Assembly: GCF_000385375.1 (NCBI RefSeq) | Contig: NZ_ARVV01000001.1 | Span: 1,116,001-1,180,000, forward strand | DNA from: Methyloversatilis discipulorum | GTDB taxonomy: Bacteria; Pseudomonadota; Gammaproteobacteria; Burkholderiales; Rhodocyclaceae | Direction of reading: 5' to 3' | Length of the DNA: 64,000 nt | Shown: positions 24,451-33,374 of the stretch, one piece after another | Numbering within the stretch: the stretch's first letter is position 1 | Layout: every line of letters starts with the position of its first letter | Notes under the pieces: model-generated | What the model was told of the DNA's origin: nothing | What the model saw: the letters and a program-made list of their open reading frames with translations, nothing else | Database searches by the model: none | Position numbers and translations under genes: made by a program

Positions 24451-24652
24451 CCCTTCCTTTTGCCGGGAAACCGGCCATCCCCTCGCACGACCATTGCGGC
24501 CATGACATCGGCCCGCAGTGGCGTGCGGACACCCGATCCCGTGGCCCATAGCCCTCGCGTGACATAGCCGACGCGAGCGGCGTGCAGCAGCAGCAGGCCC
24601 GCGTTCGCGGACACCCTGATCCGGCGCTTTCCCCTCTCGGAGAACGCAGATC
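24451..24652 (+). other. 202-base structured leader before the capsid gene
   Basis: No convincing gene lies here. The stretch contains several short inverted repeats, for instance CTCGCGT at 24554-24560 with ACGCGAG at 24571-24577, and GCCGG/CCGGC near 24463. It is the longest gap in an otherwise packed late region. It may hold a promoter, an RNA-processing site or a translation leader for the capsid gene. No sigma-70 promoter is evident. Confidence 0.45.
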
Positions 24653-25519
24653 ATGAGCAACCAGATCAACGAAGCATTCGTCCAGCAGTTTGCGGACAAC
24701 TTCCTGCACGTCGCCCAGCAGAAGACCAGCCGTTTCGAATCGGCCGTCACGCTGGAGCCGGGCATCGTTGGCATGTCCAAGTCCATCAACCGCCTCGGCA
24801 AGCGTGCCGCACAGCGCCGCACCGCCCGCCACGGCGACACCCCGATCAACGATCAGCCGCACTCGACCCGTTTCATCGACCTGTTCGACTGGGAAGACGG
24901 CGACATGCTCGACGACCAGGACAAGATCCGCATGCTGGTGGATCCGACGTCCGAGTACGTGAACGCGATGATCGCCGCGATGAACCGCGCGAAGGACGAT
25001 GTGGTGGCGCAGGCGCTGGGCGGCAACAGCCGTTCCTCGACCGGCAACATCGCGCTTCCTGCCTCGCAGAAGATCGCAGTCGGCGGCACGGGTCTGACCA
25101 AGGCCAAGATGATCCAGGCCCGCAAGCTCTTCCGCGCGAACGAGGCGGACGAGGAGAACGGCGAAATGCTGTTCATGGGTTACAGCTCGACCGGCCTCTC
25201 GGACCTGCTGTCCGACACCACGCTGACCAATACCGAGGTCAACACCGTGCTGTCGCTGCAGTCTGGCCAGATCAAGGAAGCCACGCTGATGGGTTTCCGG
25301 ATGATCCCGTTCGAGGGCTTCCCGAAGGTTTCGACCACCCGCTACCTGTACGCCTGGGCGAAGACCGGTGTTGCGCTGGGCATCGGCCAGAACATCACGA
25401 CCGAGGTCGGCAAGGATCCCGGCAAGGGCTTCAACGTGCGCATCTACGCCAAGCAGTCGCTGGGCTCCGTGCGCATCGAGGAAGAGAAGGTCGTCGAAGT
25501 CGCCTGCGTCGAATCGTAA
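24653..25519 (+). CDS. Major capsid protein (podovirus)
   Basis: The 288-residue protein resembles the phage capsid family of BPP-1-like podoviruses: MSNQINEAFVQQFADNFLHV, then RRTARHGDTPINDQPHSTRF and WEDGDMLDDQDKIRML. A long central region follows with SSTGLSDLLSDTTLTNTEV, and the C-terminal part has VRIYAKQSLGSVRIEEEKVV. It should form the icosahedral shell around the scaffold. It is preceded by the leader at 24451-24652 and followed by a second head gene. Confidence 0.88.
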   Translation: MSNQINEAFVQQFADNFLHVAQQKTSRFESAVTLEPGIVGMSKSINRLGKRAAQRRTARHGDTPINDQPHSTRFIDLFDWEDGDMLDDQDKIRMLVDPTSEYVNAMIAAMNRAKDDVVAQALGGNSRSSTGNIALPASQKIAVGGTGLTKAKMIQARKLFRANEADEENGEMLFMGYSSTGLSDLLSDTTLTNTEVNTVLSLQSGQIKEATLMGFRMIPFEGFPKVSTTRYLYAWAKTGVALGIGQNITTEVGKDPGKGFNVRIYAKQSLGSVRIEEEKVVEVACVES

Positions 25520-25545
25520 TCGCGGACCGCAAAGGAGAATGAATC

Positions 25546-26055
25546 ATGGCAGTCGTTGAAACCAAGTCCACCGCGATCACGAACGCGGACACCGCAACGC
25601 AGAAGCTCAACAGCACCCGCCTGCAGGAAGGCCGCATGAAGGAGTCGGTCGGCACTGTGGCGGCGGCCAACGGCGACAGCATCGGCTCGATCTACCGTTT
25701 CGCGCGCATCCCGTCGGGCGCCCGCGTGTCGGAAGTCATCCTGCTGTGCGACGCGATCACCAGTGGTGCCGGTGACGTGGGCCTGTACGACGTGCCGACC
25801 GTGAACAGCGGCGCGGTCGTCGATGCGGATTTCTTCGCCAGCGCGCAGTCGATCGCCTCGGCCATCACCACCGGCACGAACATCGTGCATGAGTCGGGGG
25901 TGTATGGCGTCGAGGACATCGAACAGCCGCTGTGGCAGGCGCTGGGTCTGTCGGCCGATCCGCGCAAGCTGTACGACGTGGCGATGACGCTGACCGCGGC
26001 CACCACCGCGGCCGGTGACGTCACACTGAAGGTGCGCTACGTCGACGGCAACTGA
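25546..26055 (+). CDS. Head-associated structural protein (decoration-type), following the capsid gene
   Basis: The 169-residue protein is beta-rich, with an N-terminal region MAVVETKSTAITNADTATQK and repeated hydrophobic strands (ARVSEVILLCDAI, GDVTLKVRYVDGN). BPP-1-like phages have a protein of this size and place just after the capsid (Bbp16 type); capsid decoration or stabilisation is likely. AAAGGAGAA precedes the ATG. A terminator follows. Confidence 0.7.
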   Translation: MAVVETKSTAITNADTATQKLNSTRLQEGRMKESVGTVAAANGDSIGSIYRFARIPSGARVSEVILLCDAITSGAGDVGLYDVPTVNSGAVVDADFFASAQSIASAITTGTNIVHESGVYGVEDIEQPLWQALGLSADPRKLYDVAMTLTAATTAAGDVTLKVRYVDGN

Positions 26056-26083
26056 TCGCCGCCTGACCGGCAGCACAACCACG

Positions 26084-26115
26084 GGCCGGGCGGGGGAAAC
26101 CTCGTCCGGCCTTTT
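26084..26115 (+). terminator. Rho-independent terminator after the head genes
   Basis: A 9-bp stem (26084-26092 with 26103-26111, one G-T pair) encloses a ten-base loop and is followed by TTTT. It separates head genes from tail genes, so capsid transcripts may be made in excess over the tail. Confidence 0.7.
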
Positions 26116-26137
26116 GCATGACTGAGGCGCGACACCG

Positions 26138-26719
26138 ATGACAAACGCCGTTGCGATCTGCTCCCAGGCTCTGCTGATGCTCGGCGACAAGCCGATATCC
26201 AGCTTCGACGAGAACACCGACCGCGCGCTGGTCGCGGCCAACCTGTACCCCACCATCCGCAACTACCTGTTGCGCTGCCATCCGTGGAACTGCGCGACGA
26301 AGCGCGTCGTCCTGTCGCCCGACACCAGTGCGCCGGTTTTCGGGTTCGCCTACCGCTTCCGGCAGCCGGACGACTGGATGCGCACGCTGCAGGTGGGGCA
26401 GTACGACACGCAGGTGATGGACTACCGCCACGAGTCAGGCTGGTTCCTGTCCGACGAGGCCGTGTTTTACCTGCGCTACATCTGGCGCAACGAAGACGAA
26501 TCGACGTGGGACGCGCTGTTGATCCATGCCGCAGTGCTCTCGATGCGTCAGGTATTCGCCTACCCGATCACGGCATCCGGAACGCTGGAAGAGCTGGTCA
26601 CGGCCGTCGTGCGCAACGTGCTGAAGGAGGCCCGCGCCGTGGATGGCCAGGACCAGCCGGCGGAGACCTTCGGCGACTTCCCGCTGCTGGCGAGCCGCTA
26701 CGGCGGCCGGAGGTTCTGA
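26138..26719 (+). CDS. Tail tubular protein A (T7 gp11-like)
   Basis: The 193-residue protein fits the gatekeeper that sits under the portal in short-tailed phages. Family pattern: AICSQALLMLGDKPISSFDE, then NYLLRCHPWNCATKRVVL and FGFAYRFRQPDDWMR. It has the usual length (about 190-200). Confidence 0.85.
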   Translation: MTNAVAICSQALLMLGDKPISSFDENTDRALVAANLYPTIRNYLLRCHPWNCATKRVVLSPDTSAPVFGFAYRFRQPDDWMRTLQVGQYDTQVMDYRHESGWFLSDEAVFYLRYIWRNEDESTWDALLIHAAVLSMRQVFAYPITASGTLEELVTAVVRNVLKEARAVDGQDQPAETFGDFPLLASRYGGRRF

Positions 26720-26723
26720 CGCC

Positions 26724-28895
26724 GTGGGGAAGATCAACCTCATCACGACCAACTTCACCGCCGGGGAGATCAGCCCGCGCCTGATGGGCCGGGTAGACAT
26801 CTCGCGCTACGCCAACGGCGTGAAGCGGATGGAAAACGCTTTTCCGGTCATCCAGGGCGGGGCGATGCGCCGCTATGGCCTGCGCTTCTATGCCGAGGTG
26901 AAGGACAGCACGAAGCCCGTGCGCCTGGTGCCGTACATCTTCAACCGCTCGCAGGCCTACGTGCTGGAGTTCGGCGACAGCTACATGCGCGTGTTCCGCG
27001 AGGAAGGGCAGGTGACCGTTGCCGGCGTGCCCTACGAGATCGCCACGCCGTTCGACGAGACGCAGGTGCAGGTCATCAACTACGTGCAGAGCGCGGACAC
27101 GATGTTCATCGCGCACCCGGACAGCTACACGCAGCGGCTGCAGCGGTATGCGGTCGACCAGTGGGCGCTGGCGGACACGCCCTTTGACGTCGAGCCGTTC
27201 GACGAGCTGGGCATGTGGCCTGCCGTGGCGGTGACGCTCTCGTCGGCTGCGGTGGGCACCGGTGTGACGGCAACGGCTGGTGCTAGCGTGTGGCTCGCAT
27301 CGGACGTGGGGCGCGAGATCATCAGCGGCGCAGGGCTCGCGGTCATCACCGCATACACGTCCGCGACCGTCGTCACCGTCGAGGTGCTGCAGGCGTTTGC
27401 CAGCACGTCACTGGCGTCGGAGGCGTGGAATCTGGCCGGCAGCCCGCAGACTAAATGCACATGCAACAAGAAGGAGCCGGTCGGCGATGCGGTCACGCTC
27501 ACGCTGGCGGCGGACGGATGGCGGAACACGGACGTCGGCAAGTACGTGCGAATCAACCGCGGCTTGGTGAAGATCACCGGCTACACCTCAGCGACCATCG
27601 TAGATGGAGAAATCCGCGCGCTGCTGGACGCCACGGTCGGCGCCCCGGCCAACAGCTGGACCCTGAACAGCAGTGTCTGGAACAGCCGCGACGGCTACCC
27701 AGGCGCCTGCACGATGTTCGAACAGCGCTTGGTGCTTGGCGGGTCGAACAACTACCCGCAGACGGTTTGGCTCTCGCGCATCGATGTGCCCCTGAACTTC
27801 GAGCTGGGCACGCTGGACGATGATGCAGCCAGCTTCACGCTGGCATCCGACCAGATCAACCCGATCGCGCATCTTGCACAGGTGAAGGTGCTGGCGGCGC
27901 TGACCTACGGCGGCGAATTCACGATGACCGGCGGGGTGGAAAAGCCGCTCACGCCGACCAATGTGCAGATCAAGCAGCAGTCGGTCTATGGATGTGGCCT
28001 CACGCGTCCGGTGCGGATCGGCAACGAGCTGCTGTTCTGGCAGCGCGCCGGCCGCAAGCTTCGGGCGATGGCGTACCGGTTCGATCAGGACACGTTCGCA
28101 GCGCCCGATCTCGCGGTTCTGGGCGAGCACCTGACCGAGGGCGGCATCGTGGATATGGCCTACCAGCAGGAGCCGGAGTCCATCGTGTGGGCCGTGCGCG
28201 CGGATGGCCTGCTCATCTCGATGACGCTGGACCGCGACCAGGATGTGATCGGCTGGGCGCGGCACACCACCGACGGCGCGTTCGAGCACGTGACCTGCAT
28301 CCCGGGTGAGGACGGCCGTGATCAGGTGTGGGTCGTCGTGCGGAGAACGATCAACGGCACCGCGCGCAGGTACATCGAGCGCATGGACCCGGACCTGCAC
28401 ACCGACAGCGCCATCGTTGGCACGGCCGGCACGCCGACGAACGTCTGGACCGGCCTCGATCACCTCGAAGGCAAGACGGTCACCGTGAAAGCGGACGGCG
28501 TGGTCATCGGATCGGTGACGGTGGCCAGCGGTCAGGTGGTGCTGGAGCGCGCCGCATCCGATGTAGAAATCGGCCTGCCCTACACCTCGCAGATCGTGAC
28601 GCTGACGCCGGAAGTGCAAGGCGCGCGCGGCACGTCGCAGGGCGCCAAGATGCGCACCGGGAAACTGACCCTGCGCCTGCTGGACACCGTCGGCTGCTCG
28701 GTCAATGGCAAGCCGCTGTCGTTCCGGGCGTTCGGCGCCGGCGTACTCGACCAGCCGCCGCAGCCTTTCACCGGCGACAAGGAAATCCCGCTGCTTGGTT
28801 TCGAAGACGGCGTGAATGAAATCACCATCGAGCAGGACCAGCCCTACCCGTGGCACATCCTGGCGCTGATACGTGAGGCGACCATCAATGACTGA
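26724..28895 (+). CDS. Tail tubular protein B (T7 gp12-like nozzle)
   Basis: The 723-residue protein starts at GTG 26724 with MGKINLITTNFTAGEISPRL, then RYANGVKRMENAFPVIQGGA, both signature of tail tube B. Middle repeats of beta type include two similar segments (TGVTATAGASVWLASDVGRE and VTLTLAADGWRNTDVGKYVR). It should form the nozzle below protein A. Length is close to that of T7 gp12. Confidence 0.88.
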   Translation: MGKINLITTNFTAGEISPRLMGRVDISRYANGVKRMENAFPVIQGGAMRRYGLRFYAEVKDSTKPVRLVPYIFNRSQAYVLEFGDSYMRVFREEGQVTVAGVPYEIATPFDETQVQVINYVQSADTMFIAHPDSYTQRLQRYAVDQWALADTPFDVEPFDELGMWPAVAVTLSSAAVGTGVTATAGASVWLASDVGREIISGAGLAVITAYTSATVVTVEVLQAFASTSLASEAWNLAGSPQTKCTCNKKEPVGDAVTLTLAADGWRNTDVGKYVRINRGLVKITGYTSATIVDGEIRALLDATVGAPANSWTLNSSVWNSRDGYPGACTMFEQRLVLGGSNNYPQTVWLSRIDVPLNFELGTLDDDAASFTLASDQINPIAHLAQVKVLAALTYGGEFTMTGGVEKPLTPTNVQIKQQSVYGCGLTRPVRIGNELLFWQRAGRKLRAMAYRFDQDTFAAPDLAVLGEHLTEGGIVDMAYQQEPESIVWAVRADGLLISMTLDRDQDVIGWARHTTDGAFEHVTCIPGEDGRDQVWVVVRRTINGTARRYIERMDPDLHTDSAIVGTAGTPTNVWTGLDHLEGKTVTVKADGVVIGSVTVASGQVVLERAASDVEIGLPYTSQIVTLTPEVQGARGTSQGAKMRTGKLTLRLLDTVGCSVNGKPLSFRAFGAGVLDQPPQPFTGDKEIPLLGFEDGVNEITIEQDQPYPWHILALIREATIND

Positions 28896-29340
28896 CGTGC
28901 GCATGGCCACGCTGGCAGACCTGCCGCAGCTCCTCGGACTCGCGCATGTGATGCACGCCGAGAGTCGGTATCGAGACAGGCCACTGTCGGAGTCGCGCGT
29001 CGCCGACCTGATCGCCTCGCTCATCAATTCGCCGGACGGTGTGGTTTTGGTGGCCGATGACGGCGGGCGCATCGTTGGCGGCGTTGTCGGGGTGGTGGCG
29101 GACGACTGGTTCACGGTGTGCCGCGTTGCCTACGAGTACGCGGTTTTCCTAGACCCCGGCGCCCGAGGTGGCCGGCTCGCGCTGCGCATGGTTCAGGCCT
29201 TCCAGCGCGAGGCGAAGGGGCGCGGCGCAAGCAGGGTAGAGATGGGCATCACCACGGGCGTGCATCCGGAGCGCACTGCCCGGCTGTATGAGCACTGCGG
29301 GTTCGAGTTCCTCGGGCCCGTCTATTCGAAGGAGCTGTGA
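28888..29340 (+). CDS. GNAT-family N-acetyltransferase
   Basis: The 150-residue protein starts at ATG 28888. It has VRMATLADLPQLLGLAHVMH, YEYAVFLDPGARGGRLALRM with the acetyl-CoA loop (GARGGRLA), and TGVHPERTARLYEHCGFEFL, the last GNAT strand and helix. It acetylates an unknown target with acetyl-CoA. It overlaps the tail tube B gene by 8 bases and is followed by an internal virion protein, so it is part of the late operon. Confidence 0.87.
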   Translation: MTDVRMATLADLPQLLGLAHVMHAESRYRDRPLSESRVADLIASLINSPDGVVLVADDGGRIVGGVVGVVADDWFTVCRVAYEYAVFLDPGARGGRLALRMVQAFQREAKGRGASRVEMGITTGVHPERTARLYEHCGFEFLGPVYSKEL

Positions 29341-29342
29341 AG

Positions 29343-29861
29343 ATGGGCGCGTTTGCCGTTCCGATGATGATCGCATCCACCGTGATGCAAGGCGTTTCCA
29401 TGCTGCAGCAGGGCAAGCAGGCGCAGGCGATGGCGAACTACGAGGCCAAGCAGGCCGAGGCGAACGCTGTGGCCGAGCGTAGTGCAGCAGCCGTGCGTGC
29501 TGACAAGATCCGGAAGATGGGGCGCATGCAGCGCTCGAGCGCGCGCGCAGCGCTGGCGGCATCGGGTGCGAACGTCGGCGATGGCACAGCACTGGTGATC
29601 GACCAGCAGATCGGCCGGGATGCCGAGGAGGACGCGCTCACCGAGATCATGACCGGCGGCCGGCGTGCTGACGCCCTGAACACGCAGGCGGAGCTTTCAC
29701 GCATCAGCGGCCGGAACGCCCGGAGCGCGTCGTACCTGGGTGCGGCCGGGTCGGTGCTGGCCGGTGGGTATCAAGTGGCGAGCGGCTGGAAGAAGCCGCA
29801 AGTCGATGACCCCTTCAAGGACTGGAAACCCAACACGCCTATCGGCAGCCTGGAGTGGTAA
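29343..29861 (+). CDS. Internal virion protein (T7 gp14-like)
   Basis: The 172-residue protein begins with a hydrophobic helix (FAVPMMIASTVMQGVSMLQQ) and continues as a long Ala/Arg/Glu-rich coil. RSSARAALAASGANVGDGTA matches internal core proteins of T7-like phages, which are ejected into the host membrane. I use ATG 29343, which has AAGGAG eight bases upstream, over the GTG at 29337. Confidence 0.8.
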   Translation: MGAFAVPMMIASTVMQGVSMLQQGKQAQAMANYEAKQAEANAVAERSAAAVRADKIRKMGRMQRSSARAALAASGANVGDGTALVIDQQIGRDAEEDALTEIMTGGRRADALNTQAELSRISGRNARSASYLGAAGSVLAGGYQVASGWKKPQVDDPFKDWKPNTPIGSLEW

Positions 29862-29864
29862 GAC

Positions 29865-31946
29865 ATGGCACAGATCCCCATCGGACGATTCGGATTCCAG
29901 ACCGCTGAACCGGCGCCGACGCCGCGGGCGCCTGCGGGTGCGTTCGGCAACACGACCGGCCTGCAGATCGCAGCGGACGCCATAGGCGACGTTGCACGCG
30001 TAGAGCTGCGTGACCAGCGCCTGCAAGAAGCCGAGGCGGCGCGTGAAGCCAAGCGCCTGCAGCTGGAGCAGGACCGCGAGGCGAAGCTCCAGCGCACGGA
30101 GCTTGACCGCGCCAAGGCCGCGAACCTGCTGCTGGACCGCGAGATCGAACTGGACACCGCAGCGCGCACGCTGGAAGAGCGACTTGCCGCTGGCGAGCTG
30201 AGCCACGAGGACGCCGGCAAGGCGTGGCAGGAATCGCTCGCTGCACTGCCGAAGCCTGACATTGAACTGTCCGACCCGGTGGCCGCCGACAACCTGCAGC
30301 GCGGCATCAAGCGGCTGGAGTTCCGGTCCGGGACGAAGGTGGGCGAGGCGGCCCGCAAGGCCCGCGCCGGCGAGATCAAGACGCAGGCCGACGGCGTGCT
30401 GGACAAGCTGGGCAAGATGGCTGGTCTGCCCGGCGCCGACATGGCGCTCATCGGCAAGCAGGTGGATGCGCTGGACGAGATCGGCGCGCGCGCCTACGGG
30501 AAGGAATGGGGCGCCAAGAAGCAGAGCTTCAAGGACGCCGCATGGGATGCGCAGCTCAACCAGCAGGCCATGAGCGCGCGCAACGACGTGAAGGCGCTGG
30601 ACGCACTTGCGAAAGCGGTGACCGATGGTGAGTACAAAGACAAGCTGGACAGCAACCGCCGCAACACGCTGGTCGCCAAGCTGGAGGGTTACCGCACGTC
30701 GCTGATCCAGCGGCAGGAGGCTGCGGCCGCCCGTGCCGCGCGCGCGCAGGAAGCGCGCATACGCAAAGCAGAGGCAGAGTTTAATGTCTTTCAAGCGCTG
30801 GCCGACAAGGGCACGATCTTGGACCCGGCCTACATCGACCGCGTGATGACGGTCACTGCTGGGACCGACTATCAGACTGGCGTGCGCCAGCTCGCGCAGC
30901 ATGCGCAGGCCGTCGGCGGACTTGCCTCGCAGCCGGTGCCGGCGCAGCAGGCCACGCTGGACGCCATCGACCGGGAGATCGCCACCAAGGGCCGCACGCC
31001 GGAGTTGGACAAGCGCCGCGAGGCCGTCGCCAAGGTGGTGAATGGCAGCCGCACCGATCTCAACCAGAACGGCCTGCGCGCGGGGCTCGAGCGTGGCGTC
31101 ATCACGCAAATCGCACCGATCGACACCAGCAGCCCGGAAGGTCTGGCGCGTTCACTCGCCGGGCGCATGCAGCAGGCGGACACGGTGAGCGCATGGGCAG
31201 GCAAGACGGTTTCCCCGCTGGACTCGGACGAAGCCGACGCGGTGCGCAAGATGCTGGGCGCGTTGCCGGCGAAGCTGCGATCCGAGGCGGTGGCCAGCAT
31301 CGCCACGGCCACCGGCCCGCGCGCAGCAGCAGCCATCGCTGCGCAGTTGGACAAGCAGGACAGACCGCTTGCACTGGCCTTCGCCTCTGCCGGTGACCGC
31401 ACCACGGCCGGCCGCTTCACGTCAGAGCTGATCATCAAGGGTGCCGCCGCCATCAAGGACGGCACGGTCGCGAAAGACGACAAGAATGTGACCGGCTGGC
31501 GCGCGCAGATAGCGGCCGAGGTGGAAGGCGCATTCCCGACCGAGACGAGCACGCAGGCGGTCAAGGACGCTGCGTACTACATCGCCGCAGGGATCGCGCA
31601 GGAGAGCGGTGGCGCGGTGTCGCCCAAGGACATCCGGAAGGCGGTGACGCTCGCGGCTGGCGGCCAGATCATCGAGCGCAACGGCAAGCGCATCCCGATT
31701 CCGGCCGGCATGGATGCAGACGCATTCGAGGACCGGATCAAGTCGGTCCCGGCCGCATCCATCGAGGCACAGGCGCCCGGCGGCCAGGTGCTGGTCGGTG
31801 GCACGCCGATGCCGGCAGCAGAGTTCGCCGCCAGCGTGCCCGGTCAGGAACTGATGATCGTCGGGCCGAACCGGTACGCGGTGATCGTGCGCGGCCGGCC
31901 GGTGACGAATACGCAGGGCAAGCCTGTGATCGTGGAGGTGCGCTGA
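29865..31946 (+). CDS. Internal/ejection protein (T7 gp15-position)
   Basis: The 693-residue protein is mostly helical: a coiled coil runs over about residues 40-110 (AREAKRLQLEQDREAKLQRT). Repetitive Ala/Asp-rich helices follow. Large helical proteins in this position form the internal core and the ejection tube that crosses the periplasm. No enzymatic motif is seen. Its TGA shares one base with the next ATG. Confidence 0.75.
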   Translation: MAQIPIGRFGFQTAEPAPTPRAPAGAFGNTTGLQIAADAIGDVARVELRDQRLQEAEAAREAKRLQLEQDREAKLQRTELDRAKAANLLLDREIELDTAARTLEERLAAGELSHEDAGKAWQESLAALPKPDIELSDPVAADNLQRGIKRLEFRSGTKVGEAARKARAGEIKTQADGVLDKLGKMAGLPGADMALIGKQVDALDEIGARAYGKEWGAKKQSFKDAAWDAQLNQQAMSARNDVKALDALAKAVTDGEYKDKLDSNRRNTLVAKLEGYRTSLIQRQEAAAARAARAQEARIRKAEAEFNVFQALADKGTILDPAYIDRVMTVTAGTDYQTGVRQLAQHAQAVGGLASQPVPAQQATLDAIDREIATKGRTPELDKRREAVAKVVNGSRTDLNQNGLRAGLERGVITQIAPIDTSSPEGLARSLAGRMQQADTVSAWAGKTVSPLDSDEADAVRKMLGALPAKLRSEAVASIATATGPRAAAAIAAQLDKQDRPLALAFASAGDRTTAGRFTSELIIKGAAAIKDGTVAKDDKNVTGWRAQIAAEVEGAFPTETSTQAVKDAAYYIAAGIAQESGGAVSPKDIRKAVTLAAGGQIIERNGKRIPIPAGMDADAFEDRIKSVPAASIEAQAPGGQVLVGGTPMPAAEFAASVPGQELMIVGPNRYAVIVRGRPVTNTQGKPVIVEVR

Positions 31947-33196
31947 TGGGCATGCTCGACGCCTACGCGGACGACACCGCGACCACGCTGCAGGCCATGC
32001 AGGAGCGGCCGGTTATGCCGGAACCGCCGAAGCCGAAGCACTCGGCATGGACGGCGATCCCGCGCGCGCTGGCGGCGGCCGGCGCTGAAGTGGTCGGCAA
32101 CGTCTCTGACGTGCTGGACGCATTCGGCCAGACCGCAGCGGCGACCGGCGGCATGGGCGCGGGCATCCGCACGCCGGACGAGAAGCGTGACCAGCAGGCG
32201 GACGAGGCGTTCCGGAAGCTCACCACCGAGGGCATCGACTGGCGCAGCGAGGATTCGCGCGCGGCCTATGCGTTCGGGCGTGACCTGCGACCCGACCCGC
32301 TGACGGCCGGCACGGCAGAGCAGGCCATATTTGGCATCACCAAGAGCGTAAGCAAGGCCGTAGGGTCGGCGCTGACGCTGGGCCCGATCGGCGGTGCCGT
32401 CGGGTTCGGCGTGTCCGAGGGGATGACCGCAGCCGAGGATCTGGCTGACCTTGGTGTGGATGCGGAAACCCGGTTCAAGGTCGGCAGTATCACGGCGGGC
32501 ATGGGCACCGTCGGCGCGCTGCTTCCCGTGGCTGGCAGCACGACGGCCAAGACGGTGGCGCTCGTTGTCGGCGGCGGCCCGGCCTCGTTCATGGCGCAGC
32601 AGGCGGCGATCAGTTCGGTGCTGGAGAACGCCAGCTATGACGAGCTGGCGGCACAGTACGACCCGCTTGACCCGCTGGGGCTCACGATCGCTACCTTGGT
32701 ACCGGCCGCGTTCGGCACGGCCGCAAGGCTGGGCGCACGCCGCGCAGGCTCCCCGCCGGCCGATGTGGATGCGGCGATGACGCACAACCTCACCGCGATG
32801 CAGGATCTGCGTGCAGCCGTGGATGACGTGGCCGGGCAGCCGTCACCGGATGTGCAGGCCGGTACTGTCGTTCCAGACGCACCGCCTGCAAGGCAACCGG
32901 ACGCGCCGGACGCTCCCCGGCCGGCTCCGGACGCACAGCCAGCCAGCCAGCAGGCAGACGCCGCGAACGATGCTCCGGACGCTGTCTCTGCCCGCGTGAA
33001 ACAGGTGCTGGACGAGCAGCCCGACCTGGTGGCGCGCGTCGATGATGACGGGAAGCCGGTGAAGTGGGCGGACGAACTGGAGGCGGTGCGCCGGGAAGCG
33101 CAGGAAGGAACAGACGACGCGCTGGGCGCGATGGATGCGCCGCTACTTCAGGTGGCGGCCGAGTGCGCGCTGGCTACAGGAACAGCAGGGCTATGA
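31946..33196 (+). CDS. Ejection protein with membrane-active stretches
   Basis: The 416-residue protein contains several long glycine- and alanine-rich hydrophobic stretches between about residues 130 and 260 (LTLGPIGGAVGFGVSEGMTA, GMGTVGALLPVAGSTTAKTV), then a Pro/Ala/Asp-rich linker (residues 305-350). This pattern fits a protein inserted in the host envelope during DNA ejection. Its last 23 bases overlap the gene on the opposite strand at 33174-33374. Confidence 0.72.
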   Translation: MGMLDAYADDTATTLQAMQERPVMPEPPKPKHSAWTAIPRALAAAGAEVVGNVSDVLDAFGQTAAATGGMGAGIRTPDEKRDQQADEAFRKLTTEGIDWRSEDSRAAYAFGRDLRPDPLTAGTAEQAIFGITKSVSKAVGSALTLGPIGGAVGFGVSEGMTAAEDLADLGVDAETRFKVGSITAGMGTVGALLPVAGSTTAKTVALVVGGGPASFMAQQAAISSVLENASYDELAAQYDPLDPLGLTIATLVPAAFGTAARLGARRAGSPPADVDAAMTHNLTAMQDLRAAVDDVAGQPSPDVQAGTVVPDAPPARQPDAPDAPRPAPDAQPASQQADAANDAPDAVSARVKQVLDEQPDLVARVDDDGKPVKWADELEAVRREAQEGTDDALGAMDAPLLQVAAECALATGTAGL

Positions 33197-33374
33197 CCGC
33201 GCCGGCCAGCACCATGCCGCCCACGATGTACAGCCACTGTTTCGTGTAGCGCCACGTCGCGCGAAGGTCGCCACCGAACACCATCAGGCCGAACAGCGGG
33301 ACGGTGGAGGTCACGATCCCGAAGCAGATCACGACGCGCAGCCAGTACGGAAGCAATGAGAGGAAGTCGAACAT
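33174..33374 (-). CDS. Antisense 66-residue membrane protein in the ejection module
   Basis: The frame from ATG 33372-33374 encodes a two-span membrane protein: helix 1 covers LPYWLRVVICFGIVTSTVPL with the hydrophobic run after it, a basic loop (DLRATWRYTKQW) follows, and helix 2 is LYIVGGMVLAGAVIALLFL. About 60 of 66 codons end in G or C, so it looks truly coding. It exactly fills the gap between two forward genes, overlapping the upstream one by 23 bases and sharing CATG with the start of the next. No ribosome-binding site or promoter is clear. Opposite-strand genes in late modules are often expressed in the lysogen, for example for superinfection exclusion; that is inference. Confidence 0.65.
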   Translation of the reverse strand: MFDFLSLLPYWLRVVICFGIVTSTVPLFGLMVFGGDLRATWRYTKQWLYIVGGMVLAGAVIALLFL

